Assembly (NCBI GenBank): GCA_039029735.1
Contig: JBCCFL010000032.1
Location: 1-64,000, forward strand
Length of the DNA stretch: 64,000 bases
Source of the DNA: CADEDH01 sp039029735
GTDB lineage: Bacteria; Actinomycetota; Acidimicrobiia; Acidimicrobiales; SZUA-35
Reading direction: 5' to 3'
Position numbers and translations under genes: made by a program. The notes beneath the pieces were generated by a model. The model made no database searches. It was given only the letters and a program-made list of their open reading frames with translations, and was not told the origin of the DNA. Below, one piece after another: positions 48,250 through 57,180 of this stretch (positions are counted from its first letter, which is position 1; each line of letters starts with the position of its first letter).

Positions 48250-49056
48250 ATGACCGAACACCGAGTGGATCCGTCGGCCGCGCCCGACACCGAGTATGCG
48301 TCCTACCCGTCGCTCGTCGATCGGGCCGTGCTGATCACAGGCGGTGCGGACGGCGTTGGAGCCGGGGTGGTCGCCGAGTTCGCACGCCAGGGAAGCAGGG
48401 TGGCCTTCCTCGACATCCAGGCCGACCGGGGTGAGGATCTCGCGGCGGCGCTCGTGGCCGAGGGCGTCCGGCACGCACCGGAGTTCCGGGCGGTCGACCT
48501 CGTCGACATTGCCGCCACGCAAGCGGCGATCAACGAACTCGACGCGCTCGTTGGCGGGTTCGCCGTGCTGGTCAACAACGCAGCGAGCGACGACCGACAC
48601 ACCTGGACCGAGATGACGGCCGACTACTGGGACGACCGGCTCAACGTGAACCTCAGGCACTACTTCTTCACGATCCAGGCCGTGGCACCGGGCATGTTGG
48701 AGCGGGGAACGGGATCGATCATCAACGTCGGCTCGTCGAGCTACATGATGCAGGAGGACTTCTTCCCCGGATACGCCATCGCGAAGTCGGGCGTGGAGGG
48801 GATCACCCGCACACTCGCCCGAACCTTCGGGCCCGACGGGGTGCGGGTCAACACCGTGCTTCCGGGTTGGGTGGCCACCGAGCGGCAGCTGACGAAGTGG
48901 TGGAGCCCGGAGGGCGAGGAGGGCACGCTTCGGGACCAGGCCATCAAACGTCGGATCTACCCCCGCGAGTTCGCCCAGATGGTGTTGTTCCTCGCCGCCG
49001 ACGATGGCGCGGCGTGTACGGCCCAGCAGTTCCTGGTCGACGGCGGCCGACGCTAG
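48250..49056 (+). CDS. SDR family oxidoreductase
   Basis: 268 aa with GGAGG 6 nt before the ATG. The cofactor motif is TGGADGVG, LDIQAD suggests NAD preference, NNAASDD replaces NNAG, and the catalytic Ser and YAIAKSG are present. The C-terminus (ACTAQQFLVDGGRR) is the usual SDR end. Third gene of the dehydrogenase/amidohydrolase operon; together they could process a hydroxy acid and its lactone or ketone. Confidence 0.9.
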   Translation: MTEHRVDPSAAPDTEYASYPSLVDRAVLITGGADGVGAGVVAEFARQGSRVAFLDIQADRGEDLAAALVAEGVRHAPEFRAVDLVDIAATQAAINELDALVGGFAVLVNNAASDDRHTWTEMTADYWDDRLNVNLRHYFFTIQAVAPGMLERGTGSIINVGSSSYMMQEDFFPGYAIAKSGVEGITRTLARTFGPDGVRVNTVLPGWVATERQLTKWWSPEGEEGTLRDQAIKRRIYPREFAQMVLFLAADDGAACTAQQFLVDGGRR

Positions 49057-49057
49057 A

Positions 49058-49546
49058 TCAGGGGGCGTCCCGGCCCACGAACCGGCCCTTGCCCAGGAGG
49101 AAGTCCCGGGCCCGACCCACGTTGTGATCAATACGTTCATCGGACTTCAGGTTGTCGATGTAGCGAACGATCTCGTGCTGTCTCGATGGCGACAGGGCGT
49201 CGAACACGGCCTTGGCCTTGGGCGTGGCATCGAGCATGGCCATGAGCTTCGGGTGCGGCTCGATGGTGCGGTCGTCCGGATCGAAGGCGACCGTCACCTC
49301 GACCATCTCGCCGATCCGGCGGGGTGAGTCGTCGAGCATCTGCAGGTTCACGTAGAGGCGCCATGCCCCACGGAACTTCATCAGCGTCTGCTGGTAGGGG
49401 CGGGCGTTGACGGTGCCGCGGATCGGGATCGGCCCCTTGTTGCGCCCGGCATCGCGGAAAAGCTCGTCGAGATGGGCCGAGGGCACCAGCACGTACGGGT
49501 TCCCGTCGATGATCTCCAGCGTTGCGGTGAAGCGCGACGTGCGCAT
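49058..49546 (-). CDS. DUF1905/YdeI-like protein
   Basis: 162 aa. RFTATLEIIDGNPYVLVPSAHLDELF and GPIPIRGTVNARPYQQTLMKFRGAWRLYVNLQML are the DUF1905 beta-barrel; the C-terminal FDALSPSRQHEIVRYIDNLKSDERIDHNVGRARDFLLGK is the OmdA (bacteriocin-protection, YdeI) helical domain. Function unclear; the helical domain has been linked to peptide resistance in other bacteria. Its ATG overlaps the stop of a 57-aa ORF (TGATG). Confidence 0.88.
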   Translation of the reverse strand: MRTSRFTATLEIIDGNPYVLVPSAHLDELFRDAGRNKGPIPIRGTVNARPYQQTLMKFRGAWRLYVNLQMLDDSPRRIGEMVEVTVAFDPDDRTIEPHPKLMAMLDATPKAKAVFDALSPSRQHEIVRYIDNLKSDERIDHNVGRARDFLLGKGRFVGRDAP

Positions 49547-49719
49547 CAGCCGCTCGGGCCACCGAGCGATACGCGTTCCACCACCACAACGTCGACGTAG
49601 GCAACGACCCCGATCGTGCCGACACCCCCGGCGGCCCACCGGGCCGGGAGCTCGACGAGACCGACTCGGCGCGGCTCGCCTGGCACGTCGACCAGGTCGA
49701 CGCTCCAGCAGTTCGCCAT
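49546..49719 (-). CDS. 57-aa leaderless small protein
   Basis: 57 aa, starting MANCWSVDLVDVPGEPRRVG and ending SLGGPSG, with strong GC bias at third positions. TAGGCT on the minus strand ends exactly 6 nt before the ATG, the same leaderless promoter geometry as other genes here. Its stop overlaps the start of the DUF1905 gene as TGATG, so the two are likely co-translated. A short beta-rich, Val-rich core; no family recognised. Confidence 0.6.
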   Translation of the reverse strand: MANCWSVDLVDVPGEPRRVGLVELPARWAAGGVGTIGVVAYVDVVVVERVSLGGPSG

Positions 49720-49875
49720 CCAAACAGCCTAGGTCGACCCCGATGGTGGCGTCAGCCGCTCCACTCGGTGCGTCGGGACCTGGCCCTCGTCTGAACTCCG
49801 ATCTGGTGGCACCTCGCGGTTGGTCGGGACCAAAGCCCTTGCTGATGCAGGTCGGGGCACACGAGACTGTCGGCG

Positions 49876-50385
49876 ATGAGCATCCGACACCCCAATCCAA
49901 AGGTTGAGCGACTGAGCCGCCTGCCGCTCTTCGCCCAGGCCGACGCCAAGGCGTTGACCACAGTGGCCTCGGCAGCCGATGAGGTGGCGGTGCCGAGCGG
50001 GCGAGCGCTGATCACCCAAGGGCATCGCCACGCCGAGGGCTTCGTGATCGTTTCGGGCACGGTGGAAGTGGAGATCGACGGCGAGATCGTGGCCGAGATC
50101 AGCGACGGCGAGATCGTGGGTGAGCTGGGGCTGCTCGACCCTGGTCCGGCAACGGCGACGGTACGGGCCAAGACCGACCTCGATGTGCTGGTCATACCCG
50201 CCAACCGGTTCAGTCAGATCATGGACGAGGTTCCCTCACTGGTACGAGCGATCGCGAACGAACTCGCGCGCCGGCTCCGGGCGATGGACGCACGCACCTC
50301 GATCATGCCGGCTGCCCCCGCCCCAGATCCCGACCCGCGACGCCTGGAGCCGGGAGAGGAATCCCCACCACTCGCCCAGTGGTGA
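49876..50385 (+). CDS. Cyclic-nucleotide-binding domain protein
   Basis: 169 aa. A single CRP-like cNMP-binding domain (residues ~10-135): RLPLFAQADAKALTTVASAADEV, GHRHAEGFVIVSGTVEVEIDGEIVAEISDGEIVGELGLLDPGPATATVRAKTDLDVLVI. GELGLLDPGPATATV resembles the phosphate-binding cassette (GELALLxxxPRAATV), but its Arg is Pro-Ala here, so nucleotide binding is doubtful. No HTH or enzyme domain follows; the tail is Pro/Asp-rich. Role unknown, perhaps a partner of another sensor. Confidence 0.85.
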   Translation: MSIRHPNPKVERLSRLPLFAQADAKALTTVASAADEVAVPSGRALITQGHRHAEGFVIVSGTVEVEIDGEIVAEISDGEIVGELGLLDPGPATATVRAKTDLDVLVIPANRFSQIMDEVPSLVRAIANELARRLRAMDARTSIMPAAPAPDPDPRRLEPGEESPPLAQW

Positions 50386-50447
50386 GTTCGGGCACAACGG
50401 CGTAGGTTGTCGCCGTCAAGGCAGCACAGAGAACACCGGGACGGCAC

Positions 50448-51476
50448 GTGAGCCAAGACCGACGGGCCATCGGCTTCATCCTCGCCGGCATGGTCTGCAT
50501 CACGATCAACGACATGCTGGTGAAGCTGCTTGCTGGCGACTATCCGCTGCACCAGCTCGTGCTGGCCCGGTCGGTCATTGCCCTTGCGGCAAGCTTCGTC
50601 TTCCTGCGCCTCGAGGGTGGTCTTGATCTGCTCCGCACCGATCGGCCCGGGCTCCACCTCCTTCGGGCGGCGCTGATCGTCGTGGCCAACCTCACGTTCT
50701 TCGCAGCGCTGTCGGTGATGCCGCTCGGGGCGGCCACTGCACTGTTCTTCGTGGCGCCGCTGTTCATCAGCCTCCTGGCGATCCCGTTGCTGGCCGAGCC
50801 GGTGGGCCGGGACCGCCTGATCGCCATCGTGGTGGGCCTGGGCGGCGTCGCCGTGATGATGGCACCCGGAGTGGACTGGGGTGGGATCGGTCGTTGGAAC
50901 CTGCTCCTGCCAGTGGCGGCGGCGGCCTGCTACTCGGGCATGCAGGTGCTCACCCGCAAGCTCGGCGCAACCTCCGCCGCATCGGCGATGGCGATCTACA
51001 TCCAGGGCACGTTCGTCGTCGTGAGCGTCACCATGTTCGTTGTGGCCGGCGACGGCCGATTCGCCGACGGGCTGGAGCACGAGGCGCTGGTGTTCGTGCT
51101 CCGGGCCTGGACGTGGCCAGCGCTCGGTGACGTGTGGGTGTTCGTGCTCATCGGGTTGCTGTCGGGCGGAATCGGATACTGCCTCAGCCAGGCCTACCGG
51201 CTGGGCACCGCATCGGTCGTCGCCTCCTATGAGTACGTGGCATTGCCGCTCGCGGTGCTGTGGGGCTGGCTGGTGTTCGACGAGGTGCCGCAGGCTGCGG
51301 TGTGGCTCGGCATCGTGATGATCGCCGGCGCCGGCCTGTTCGTGTTCACCCGGGAGCGACCGTCGGCCAGGGCCAAGCCGTCCTCTGATCGCGGACAATC
51401 GTCGGCACCCGATTCCGGGCCAGCGCCAACACCGGCGCCCACATCACCGCCGATGCGACCGGTTCGCCGAGGCTGA
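50448..51476 (+). CDS. EamA/DMT family transporter
   Basis: 342 aa from a GTG. Ten hydrophobic segments in two EamA repeats (DRRAIGFILAGMVCITINDMLVKLL at the start, GGIGYCLSQAYRLGTASVVASYEYVALPLAVLWGWLVFDEVP at the end of the second) and a long hydrophilic tail. Related to RhtA/SAM-type exporters; substrate unknown. A -10-like TAGGTT at 50403 implies a leader of about 30 nt. Confidence 0.88.
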   Translation: MSQDRRAIGFILAGMVCITINDMLVKLLAGDYPLHQLVLARSVIALAASFVFLRLEGGLDLLRTDRPGLHLLRAALIVVANLTFFAALSVMPLGAATALFFVAPLFISLLAIPLLAEPVGRDRLIAIVVGLGGVAVMMAPGVDWGGIGRWNLLLPVAAAACYSGMQVLTRKLGATSAASAMAIYIQGTFVVVSVTMFVVAGDGRFADGLEHEALVFVLRAWTWPALGDVWVFVLIGLLSGGIGYCLSQAYRLGTASVVASYEYVALPLAVLWGWLVFDEVPQAAVWLGIVMIAGAGLFVFTRERPSARAKPSSDRGQSSAPDSGPAPTPAPTSPPMRPVRRG

Positions 51477-51556
51477 CGCGCTCCACCCCTCGGGCCGCCC
51501 CGGCGGTCCGGTTCGTCGGGGCTGACGCGCTCGGCCCGTCGGGCTACCCGGGCCGT
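51459..51556. repeat. Imperfect tandem 49-bp repeat
   Basis: Two 49-bp units (51459-51507 and 51508-51556) match at about 40 positions. The first unit includes the last codons and stop of the DMT transporter gene; the second is noncoding, so it looks like a short tandem duplication of the gene's 3' end. The rest of this 214-bp gap, up to the protease gene, shows no further feature. Confidence 0.6.
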
Positions 51557-51690
51557 CCGGCCGGCCGAGCCCACGCCATCCAGCCCAACTCGGCGCGAAC
51601 CGAACGCCGCCGTCGGGTCGTAGACCCGTCGAGGCACCCGCAACAAGGCGGCCGATGTGGTCGCCTCGGTGTGCCGGCCGGAGGCGAACG

Positions 51691-53400
51691 ATGATGAGCG
51701 AGATGAGCGGCCCAACAGGCGACCGTGACCCGATCCGGCGGCGGCGGGGCCGTCTGGCCGCCGTGGCTGCGGTGCTTCTGGCGCTGGCTCTCGCTGCGGC
51801 CGCCTGTGGCCCGGGCCAGTCGACCGATGTGCAAAGCACCAGTGGCTCCAACGAGTTCGGCGCAGCTGCGGCTGACAGCGAAGGTGACAACGGCGCGAGC
51901 GCACTGGCGCTCAGTACCAGCGGCGACGACACGAGAACGGCAACTGCGACGTTCGGTGGACTGGTCACCGACGTGGCGGGCGCCGAGGGCGCGGTGATCC
52001 AGATCCTTGCCACCGGTGCCTTCGTCGAACCCGACGCCGGCCCGATCGAGGGCGTTGGCTCGGGCTCGGGCTTCTTCATCACCGACGACGGCGTGGCCGT
52101 CACCAACTACCACGTGGTGGGCGGCGCCGCGATCCTGGACGTGTTCGTGGCCGGCGAGCCCGAGCCGGTACGGGCCCGCATCCTCGGCGTCGACGAGTGT
52201 TCTGACCTCGCGGTGATCAAAGTCGACGGGGCCTCGTACCCGCACCTGGAGTTCGCGCAGACCCACAGCCCAGTCGGCACCGAGGTGTTCCTCGCCGGCT
52301 TCCCGCTCGGGGATCCGCAGTACACGCTCACATCCGGCATCGTCTCGAAGGAGAACGCCTTCGGCGACACCTCGTGGGCCAGCATCGACGCCGTCATCCA
52401 GCACGGCGCCAAGAGCAACCCCGGCGCCTCGGGCGGCCCGGTGATCAACCACGGTGGCCAGGTGGTTGGTGTGAACTTCGCCGGCAACGCCGAGACTGAT
52501 CAGAACTTCGCCATCACCGGCCCCGACGCCGTACCGATCATCAACCGCCTGGCCGCCGGTGAGAACGTGGACTCCCTTGGGATCAACGGCACCGTGCTGT
52601 CGATCGGTGAGGTACACGGCATGTGGGTGTCGTCGGTCGACACCGACTCCCCTGCCGGGCGGGCCGGGATCGAGGCCGGCGACTTCATCACCCGAGTGGA
52701 GCATGTCGACATCGGCGTCGAAGGCACCAAGCGTCGCTATTGCGAGATCGTCCGCGGCCGGGGCGCCACTACTCCGATGCACGTGGAACTGATCCGCCCC
52801 TCCACCGGCGAGGTGCTGAGCGGCGCCGTCAACAGCTCCGAGCCACTCTCGATCGCCTTCGATCCGGGAGCGAGTGGCGACCTCACCGTGCAGGCGGGCG
52901 TCGCCCCCTACGTCGAGTTCACCACGCTGACGGACTCGACCGGCCAGCTGAGCGTCCAGGTACCGACGGCCTGGGATCAGACGCTCACCACCCCCTACCA
53001 GGGGCAGCTACCGATGCTGATCGCCTCGGATCGGATCGAGGCGATGTGGAAGAACGGCGACTTCAACGACGACGAGGACGACAACGCCTCGGGCTTGGTG
53101 CTGATCGGCATCGACGTGCCAGACAGCGGGTTCACCCCCGAGGGGATGCTGGCCGAGTTCGCCGCCGAACTGGGCACAGGGTGCGACTCGATCGGAGGCT
53201 ACGAGGAGATCGAGATCGCCGGGTTCGTCGGCTACTCCCAGATTGCCACCGACTGCAGCGCCCAGGGCCTGTCATCGGTGGCGATCGTGGCCGCCGAAGA
53301 CCCGTCGACCGGCCGTCTGATCCTTCTGCTGGTGCCACTCCTGACCGACGCCGACGTTCAGTACCTGCCGACGATCCTGGCCTCGATCGACTTCCGCTGA
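51691..53400 (+). CDS. HtrA/DegP-like serine protease, probable lipoprotein
   Basis: 569 aa from the ATG at 51691 with GGAGGCG upstream. An Arg-rich n-region, hydrophobic core and possible lipobox Cys39 (LAAAAC) suggest export and lipid anchoring. The trypsin-like domain has His141 (TNYHVVGG), Asp172 (CSDLAVIKV) and Ser247 (GASGGPV). A PDZ domain (~310-375; VSSVDTDSPAGRAGIEAGDFI) follows, then a 180-residue domain with no known match. Likely degrades or signals misfolded envelope proteins. Confidence 0.9.
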   Translation: MMSEMSGPTGDRDPIRRRRGRLAAVAAVLLALALAAAACGPGQSTDVQSTSGSNEFGAAAADSEGDNGASALALSTSGDDTRTATATFGGLVTDVAGAEGAVIQILATGAFVEPDAGPIEGVGSGSGFFITDDGVAVTNYHVVGGAAILDVFVAGEPEPVRARILGVDECSDLAVIKVDGASYPHLEFAQTHSPVGTEVFLAGFPLGDPQYTLTSGIVSKENAFGDTSWASIDAVIQHGAKSNPGASGGPVINHGGQVVGVNFAGNAETDQNFAITGPDAVPIINRLAAGENVDSLGINGTVLSIGEVHGMWVSSVDTDSPAGRAGIEAGDFITRVEHVDIGVEGTKRRYCEIVRGRGATTPMHVELIRPSTGEVLSGAVNSSEPLSIAFDPGASGDLTVQAGVAPYVEFTTLTDSTGQLSVQVPTAWDQTLTTPYQGQLPMLIASDRIEAMWKNGDFNDDEDDNASGLVLIGIDVPDSGFTPEGMLAEFAAELGTGCDSIGGYEEIEIAGFVGYSQIATDCSAQGLSSVAIVAAEDPSTGRLILLLVPLLTDADVQYLPTILASIDFR

Positions 53401-53476
53401 TCGAGATCGGTCTGTCGAGCCCGCTGGTGCCAGACTGCTCCGACCGGTACCCGAACGCAGATCGAAGGAGCTCATC

Positions 53477-54418
53477 GTGGGACATCTCGACGGACGCACC
53501 ATCATCGTCACCGGCGCCGGCCGTGGCGTGGGCCGGGGTCATGCCCTGCTGTTGGCCTCCGAGGGGGCGAACGTCGTGGTGAACGATCTCGGCGGCGAGC
53601 AGGACGGCTCCGGCCACAGCGGCAGCCCCGCCCAGCAGGTGGTGGCCGAGATCGTCGCCATGGGAGGCCAGGCTGTCGCCAACGGAGACTCCGTCGCCGA
53701 CTGGGAGGGGTCGCAGCGCATCATCAACACTGCGGTCGAGGCGTTCGGCGAACTCCACGGCGTGGTGAACAACGCCGGCATTCTGCGTGATCGAATGCTG
53801 GTGAACATGACCGAGGCCGAGTTCGACTCGGTGATCGACGTGCACCTCAAGGGCACCTGGCTGATGATGCGCCACGCCGGTGGGTACTGGCGGGAGCGGG
53901 CGAAGGCAGGGCATGAGGTGAAGGCGAGCGTCGTGAACACGTCGTCCACCTCGGGGCTGCACTCGAACGTCGGCCAGGCCAACTACGGGCCGGCCAAGTC
54001 GGCCATTGCCACGCTGTCGATCATTGGTGCCCAGGAACTGGGGCGGTACGGCGTGCGGGTGAACGCGCTGGCCCCGGTGGCCCGCACGAGGCTCACCGAG
54101 TCGACCCCAGGGCTCTCGGAGCGGATGGCCCCGCCTACCGATGGCAGTTTCGACGAGTGGGACCCGGAGAACATCTCACCGCTAATCGCCTGGCTGTGCA
54201 CCGAGGCCTGTCCAGCCACGGCCCAGGTGTACTGGATCTTCGGCAACAAGCTGGCCCGCTACCTGGAGTGGGCGAAGGCCGACATGGCCGAGACCGATGG
54301 GCGGTGGGAGATCGACGACCTCGCCGCTGTCGCTGGCGGGTGGGAGACCGGCCACGTGGCGAGCCGCAACCTGGTCGTGGACCAGGTGTCAGAACTCCCG
54401 GGCCGTTCCGAGGGCTGA
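53477..54418 (+). CDS. SDR family oxidoreductase (MFE-2-like)
   Basis: 313 aa from a GTG with GAAGGAG upstream. TGAGRGVGRGHA is the cofactor motif, NDLGG (Asp) suggests NAD, NNAGILRD follows, and the catalytic Ser-Tyr-Lys is in SSTSGLHSNVGQANYGPAK. The long first segment (VVVNDLGGEQDGSGHSGSPA) resembles the 3-hydroxyacyl-CoA dehydrogenase part of peroxisomal-type multifunctional enzymes and their actinobacterial homologues. A role in side-chain beta-oxidation is inferred. Confidence 0.9.
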   Translation: MGHLDGRTIIVTGAGRGVGRGHALLLASEGANVVVNDLGGEQDGSGHSGSPAQQVVAEIVAMGGQAVANGDSVADWEGSQRIINTAVEAFGELHGVVNNAGILRDRMLVNMTEAEFDSVIDVHLKGTWLMMRHAGGYWRERAKAGHEVKASVVNTSSTSGLHSNVGQANYGPAKSAIATLSIIGAQELGRYGVRVNALAPVARTRLTESTPGLSERMAPPTDGSFDEWDPENISPLIAWLCTEACPATAQVYWIFGNKLARYLEWAKADMAETDGRWEIDDLAAVAGGWETGHVASRNLVVDQVSELPGRSEG

Positions 54419-54449
54419 GATCAGGCCGCGTCGGAACCCGTTGCCCACG

Positions 54450-55481
54450 TCATTGGCCGCGTAGCGCCTCCATCTGCGCCGTCAGCGTCTCGGGTGGGGT
54501 GGCTGGATCGAGTACCACGCTGTCGATCACACCACCGAAGCGCGCACGGATCGTTGCCGCCACGGTGTGAGGCTCACCGACAACGGCGAAGGTTTCGAGC
54601 ATCTCGTCGCTGATCTCGCCGCCGAGCTGATCCCACTTGTTCTCCTTGGTCATCGTGCGCAGCATCGGTTGCAGGTCGCCCCAGCCGTGGAGGTCGAGCA
54701 CGGGCTTGTAGGCCGGTGTGGAGCCGTAGAACCCGATCCGATACTTGATCGCCGCCTTGGCCTTCTCGAACTGCTCCTCCGACTCACCGGAGGCGACGAA
54801 CACCGGGTATTGGATCTCGAAGTCGTCGAGGCTTCGCCCCCGTGCGTCGAGAGCCGGTTCCAGCCGGGGCACGATCACGTCCTTCAGATAGTGCTCGGTG
54901 CAGAACGGGTGAACGATCAGCCCGTCGGCCACCTCGGCCGCGGTCTTCACCATGAGCGGCCCGACGGCGGCGAGGAGGATCGGGGGTCGTCGCAGGCCGT
55001 CGGTCGCAGGCGAGAACTCGGGGGTCATGAGCGAGTACTGGTAGAACTCGCCCTGGTAGTCGAGCGGCGTACCGTCGAACCAGCTGTCCCAGATGGCGTG
55101 GATGGCCTCGATGAACTCACGCATCTGCTTCGCTGCGCCGTGCCACGGCATGCTGAACCGCCGGGTGATGTGCGGCTTGATCTGTGACCCGAGCCCGAGC
55201 CGAAACCGGCCCTGGGAGTAGGCATTGAGATCGTGGGCGACCATCGCGATGTTCATCGGGTTGCGGGCGAAGGCCACGGCGATGCCGGTGCCGAGTTCGA
55301 TACTGCTCGTCGTGTGGGCCGCCAGCATCAGCGGAAGGAACCCATCACGGTTGGTCTCGGCGACGTACGCCCGGTCGAACCCCAGCTCCTCCAACCGAGC
55401 CGCCTGCTCCGCGATGGCGTCGGTGCCAATCGTTCGTCCTGGGTGGAAGGCCGCCTCCACCTTGATCGCCTGCGATGTCAT
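54450..55481 (-). CDS. LLM-class F420-dependent oxidoreductase
   Basis: 343 aa, full length. IGTDAIAEQAARLEELGFDRAYVAETNRDGFLPLMLAAHTTSSIELGTGIAVAFARNPM and FRLGLGSQIKPHITRRFSMPW are typical of the TIGR03617-type F420 subfamily. Start supported by AAAGGAA. Divergent from an HxlR regulator whose second gene is a clear paralogue of this enzyme, sharing RNPM/RSPM and the GLG-Q-xxH-ERRFSxPW block. Substrate unknown. Confidence 0.92.
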   Translation of the reverse strand: MTSQAIKVEAAFHPGRTIGTDAIAEQAARLEELGFDRAYVAETNRDGFLPLMLAAHTTSSIELGTGIAVAFARNPMNIAMVAHDLNAYSQGRFRLGLGSQIKPHITRRFSMPWHGAAKQMREFIEAIHAIWDSWFDGTPLDYQGEFYQYSLMTPEFSPATDGLRRPPILLAAVGPLMVKTAAEVADGLIVHPFCTEHYLKDVIVPRLEPALDARGRSLDDFEIQYPVFVASGESEEQFEKAKAAIKYRIGFYGSTPAYKPVLDLHGWGDLQPMLRTMTKENKWDQLGGEISDEMLETFAVVGEPHTVAATIRARFGGVIDSVVLDPATPPETLTAQMEALRGQ

Positions 55482-55611
55482 GGTCGTGTTCCTTTCGCTA
55501 CGCCGAAGGCGATTCGCTCCGGGCGCCAGCCTTGGCCAAGGCCTTGCTGCCGCACACGAACGGCCAGATCGCAGCCGGCGGTGCGAACCATCGCCCCTTA
55601 CTAGCGAATCG

Positions 55612-55634
55612 CCAGTAACTGGTCAATTGCCAGT
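55612..55634. promoter_or_regulatory. HxlR operator-like palindrome
   Basis: CCAGTAACTGG is a perfect 11-bp palindrome (55612-55622), followed 7 bp later by a further CCAGT half-site (55630-55634). It lies in the divergent promoter of the oxidoreductase and HxlR genes, just upstream of the HxlR -10, TAGCGT (55644). Confidence 0.6.
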
Positions 55635-55656
55635 CACTCGAAGTAGCGTCGGCGCC

Positions 55657-56130
55657 GTGAGGTTGTCCGAGATCAGAACCCAGGAGTGCTCGATCGCCCG
55701 GGCGCTGTCGGAGGTCGGCGACGGCTGGATGCTGGTGATCCTGCGCGACGCCTTCCGCGGCCGCCGCCGGTTCTCCGAGTTCGAAGAACACAGCGGGGCC
55801 CAGTCCACGGTGGTGGCCGATCGCCTCAAGCGGATGGTCGACCTCGGGATCCTTGTCCGCTCGGCCTACCAGGACAATCCCCCGCGCTTCGAGTACCGGC
55901 TCACCGACAAGGGTCGCGACCTCTATCCCGCCCTCCTGATGCTCAGCACCTGGGGTGACGCCTACCTCGACGACGGCAACGGCCCACCCGTCACCTACGT
56001 TCACACGACCTGCGGCCACGAGGCCAACCCCCGGGTGCGCTGTTCCCACTGCGGCGAGGAGATCACCGTGCGCACCCTCCGAGCCGAGCGGTCGGGCGGT
56101 TCGGATCCGCACGCTGGTGGTGCGCTCTGA
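55657..56130 (+). CDS. HxlR family regulator with C-terminal zinc knuckle
   Basis: 157 aa from a GTG set by a leaderless promoter (TAGCGT ends 7 nt before). The winged HTH is typical: CSIARALSEVGDGWMLVILRDAFRGRRRFSEFEE, RLKRMVDLGILVRSAYQDNPPRFEYRLTDKG. After residue 110 comes an extension with H116, C119, H121, C129 and C132 (HTTCGH, RCSHCG) that could bind zinc. It heads an operon with an F420 oxidoreductase and an SRPBCC protein. Confidence 0.9.
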   Translation: MRLSEIRTQECSIARALSEVGDGWMLVILRDAFRGRRRFSEFEEHSGAQSTVVADRLKRMVDLGILVRSAYQDNPPRFEYRLTDKGRDLYPALLMLSTWGDAYLDDGNGPPVTYVHTTCGHEANPRVRCSHCGEEITVRTLRAERSGGSDPHAGGAL

Positions 56131-56131
56131 G

Positions 56132-57178
56132 ATGAAGCTGCTCGCCGTCCTTCCCAACGACGATCTCGCTGCTGCACCGCAGCGCGCGCTGGCGCTCGAA
56201 GCGGCCGGGTACGACGGCATCACGAGCCTCGAGAACCGGCACGACCCGTTTCTTCCCCTGGCCCTGGCGGCGCCGGCGACCTCGCGGGTTCAGCTCCGCA
56301 CCGGAGTGGCGATCGCCTTTCCGCGGAGCCCGATGGTGACAGCCAACACGGCCTGGGATCTGCAGGCCCTGTCGGGCGGTCGCTTCGAACTCGGACTCGG
56401 ACCTCAGGTGAGGGGCCACAACGAACGACGGTTCTCGGTGCCGTGGTCGGCACCCGCCCCTCGGATGCGCGAGTACGTGCAGGCGTTGCGGGCCATCTGG
56501 CGGTGCTGGGCTGAGGGCGAACCGCTGGCGTTCGAGGGCGACCACTACACCTTCACCCTCATGACCCCGAACTTCACCCCGGAGCGCCAGGCCACTCCCC
56601 CACCACCGATCTCGATCGGTGCCGTTGGCCCGGCGATGCTCAAGCTCGCCGGCGAGGTGGCCGACGGGGTGCAGCTACATGGGTTCTGCACCCGGGCCTA
56701 CCTGGAGCAACAGGTGCTGCCCGAGCTGTCGGCAGGGTGTGCCCGCGTCGATCGTTCGCTCGATGCGCTGGCGATCAGCTGTGGCGCGTTCGTGTGCACC
56801 GGGCCCGACGATGCGACAGTCGCCGCTGCGATCGATGCCGCCCGGGTGCGGGTGGGGTTCTACGGCTCCACCCGGGCGTACTGGCCGGTGTTCGAACAGC
56901 ACGATCTGTTGGATCTCGGGCACGAGCTGAATCATCTGTCGAAGACTGACGGGTGGAGCCGCATGCCCGGGTTGGTGAGCGACGAGGTCGTCCGACTCTT
57001 CGCCGCCGTTGGGACCCACGATGAGATCCCCGGGGTGCTCGACGCCCGTTTCGGCGGGCTGATCCACGCCATCGGCCTGGCCCCGCTCCCCGGCATCGAC
57101 CTCGATCTGCCGCCCGACCTCATTCAAGACATTCAGGCAATCCCAACGAAGGCCGAACCAGGCCGAGACAGGAGCTAG
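56132..57178 (+). CDS. LLM-class F420-dependent oxidoreductase
   Basis: 348 aa, its ATG 1 bp after the HxlR stop. LLAVLPNDDLAAAPQRALALEAAGYDGITSLENRHDPFLPLALAAPATSRVQLRTGVAIAFPRSPM and GLGPQVRGHNERRFSVPW match the paralogue at 54450. Both are probably controlled by the HxlR protein between them. They may act on the same or successive substrates; the SRPBCC gene follows by 2 bp. Confidence 0.92.
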   Translation: MKLLAVLPNDDLAAAPQRALALEAAGYDGITSLENRHDPFLPLALAAPATSRVQLRTGVAIAFPRSPMVTANTAWDLQALSGGRFELGLGPQVRGHNERRFSVPWSAPAPRMREYVQALRAIWRCWAEGEPLAFEGDHYTFTLMTPNFTPERQATPPPPISIGAVGPAMLKLAGEVADGVQLHGFCTRAYLEQQVLPELSAGCARVDRSLDALAISCGAFVCTGPDDATVAAAIDAARVRVGFYGSTRAYWPVFEQHDLLDLGHELNHLSKTDGWSRMPGLVSDEVVRLFAAVGTHDEIPGVLDARFGGLIHAIGLAPLPGIDLDLPPDLIQDIQAIPTKAEPGRDRS

Positions 57179-57180
57179 TC

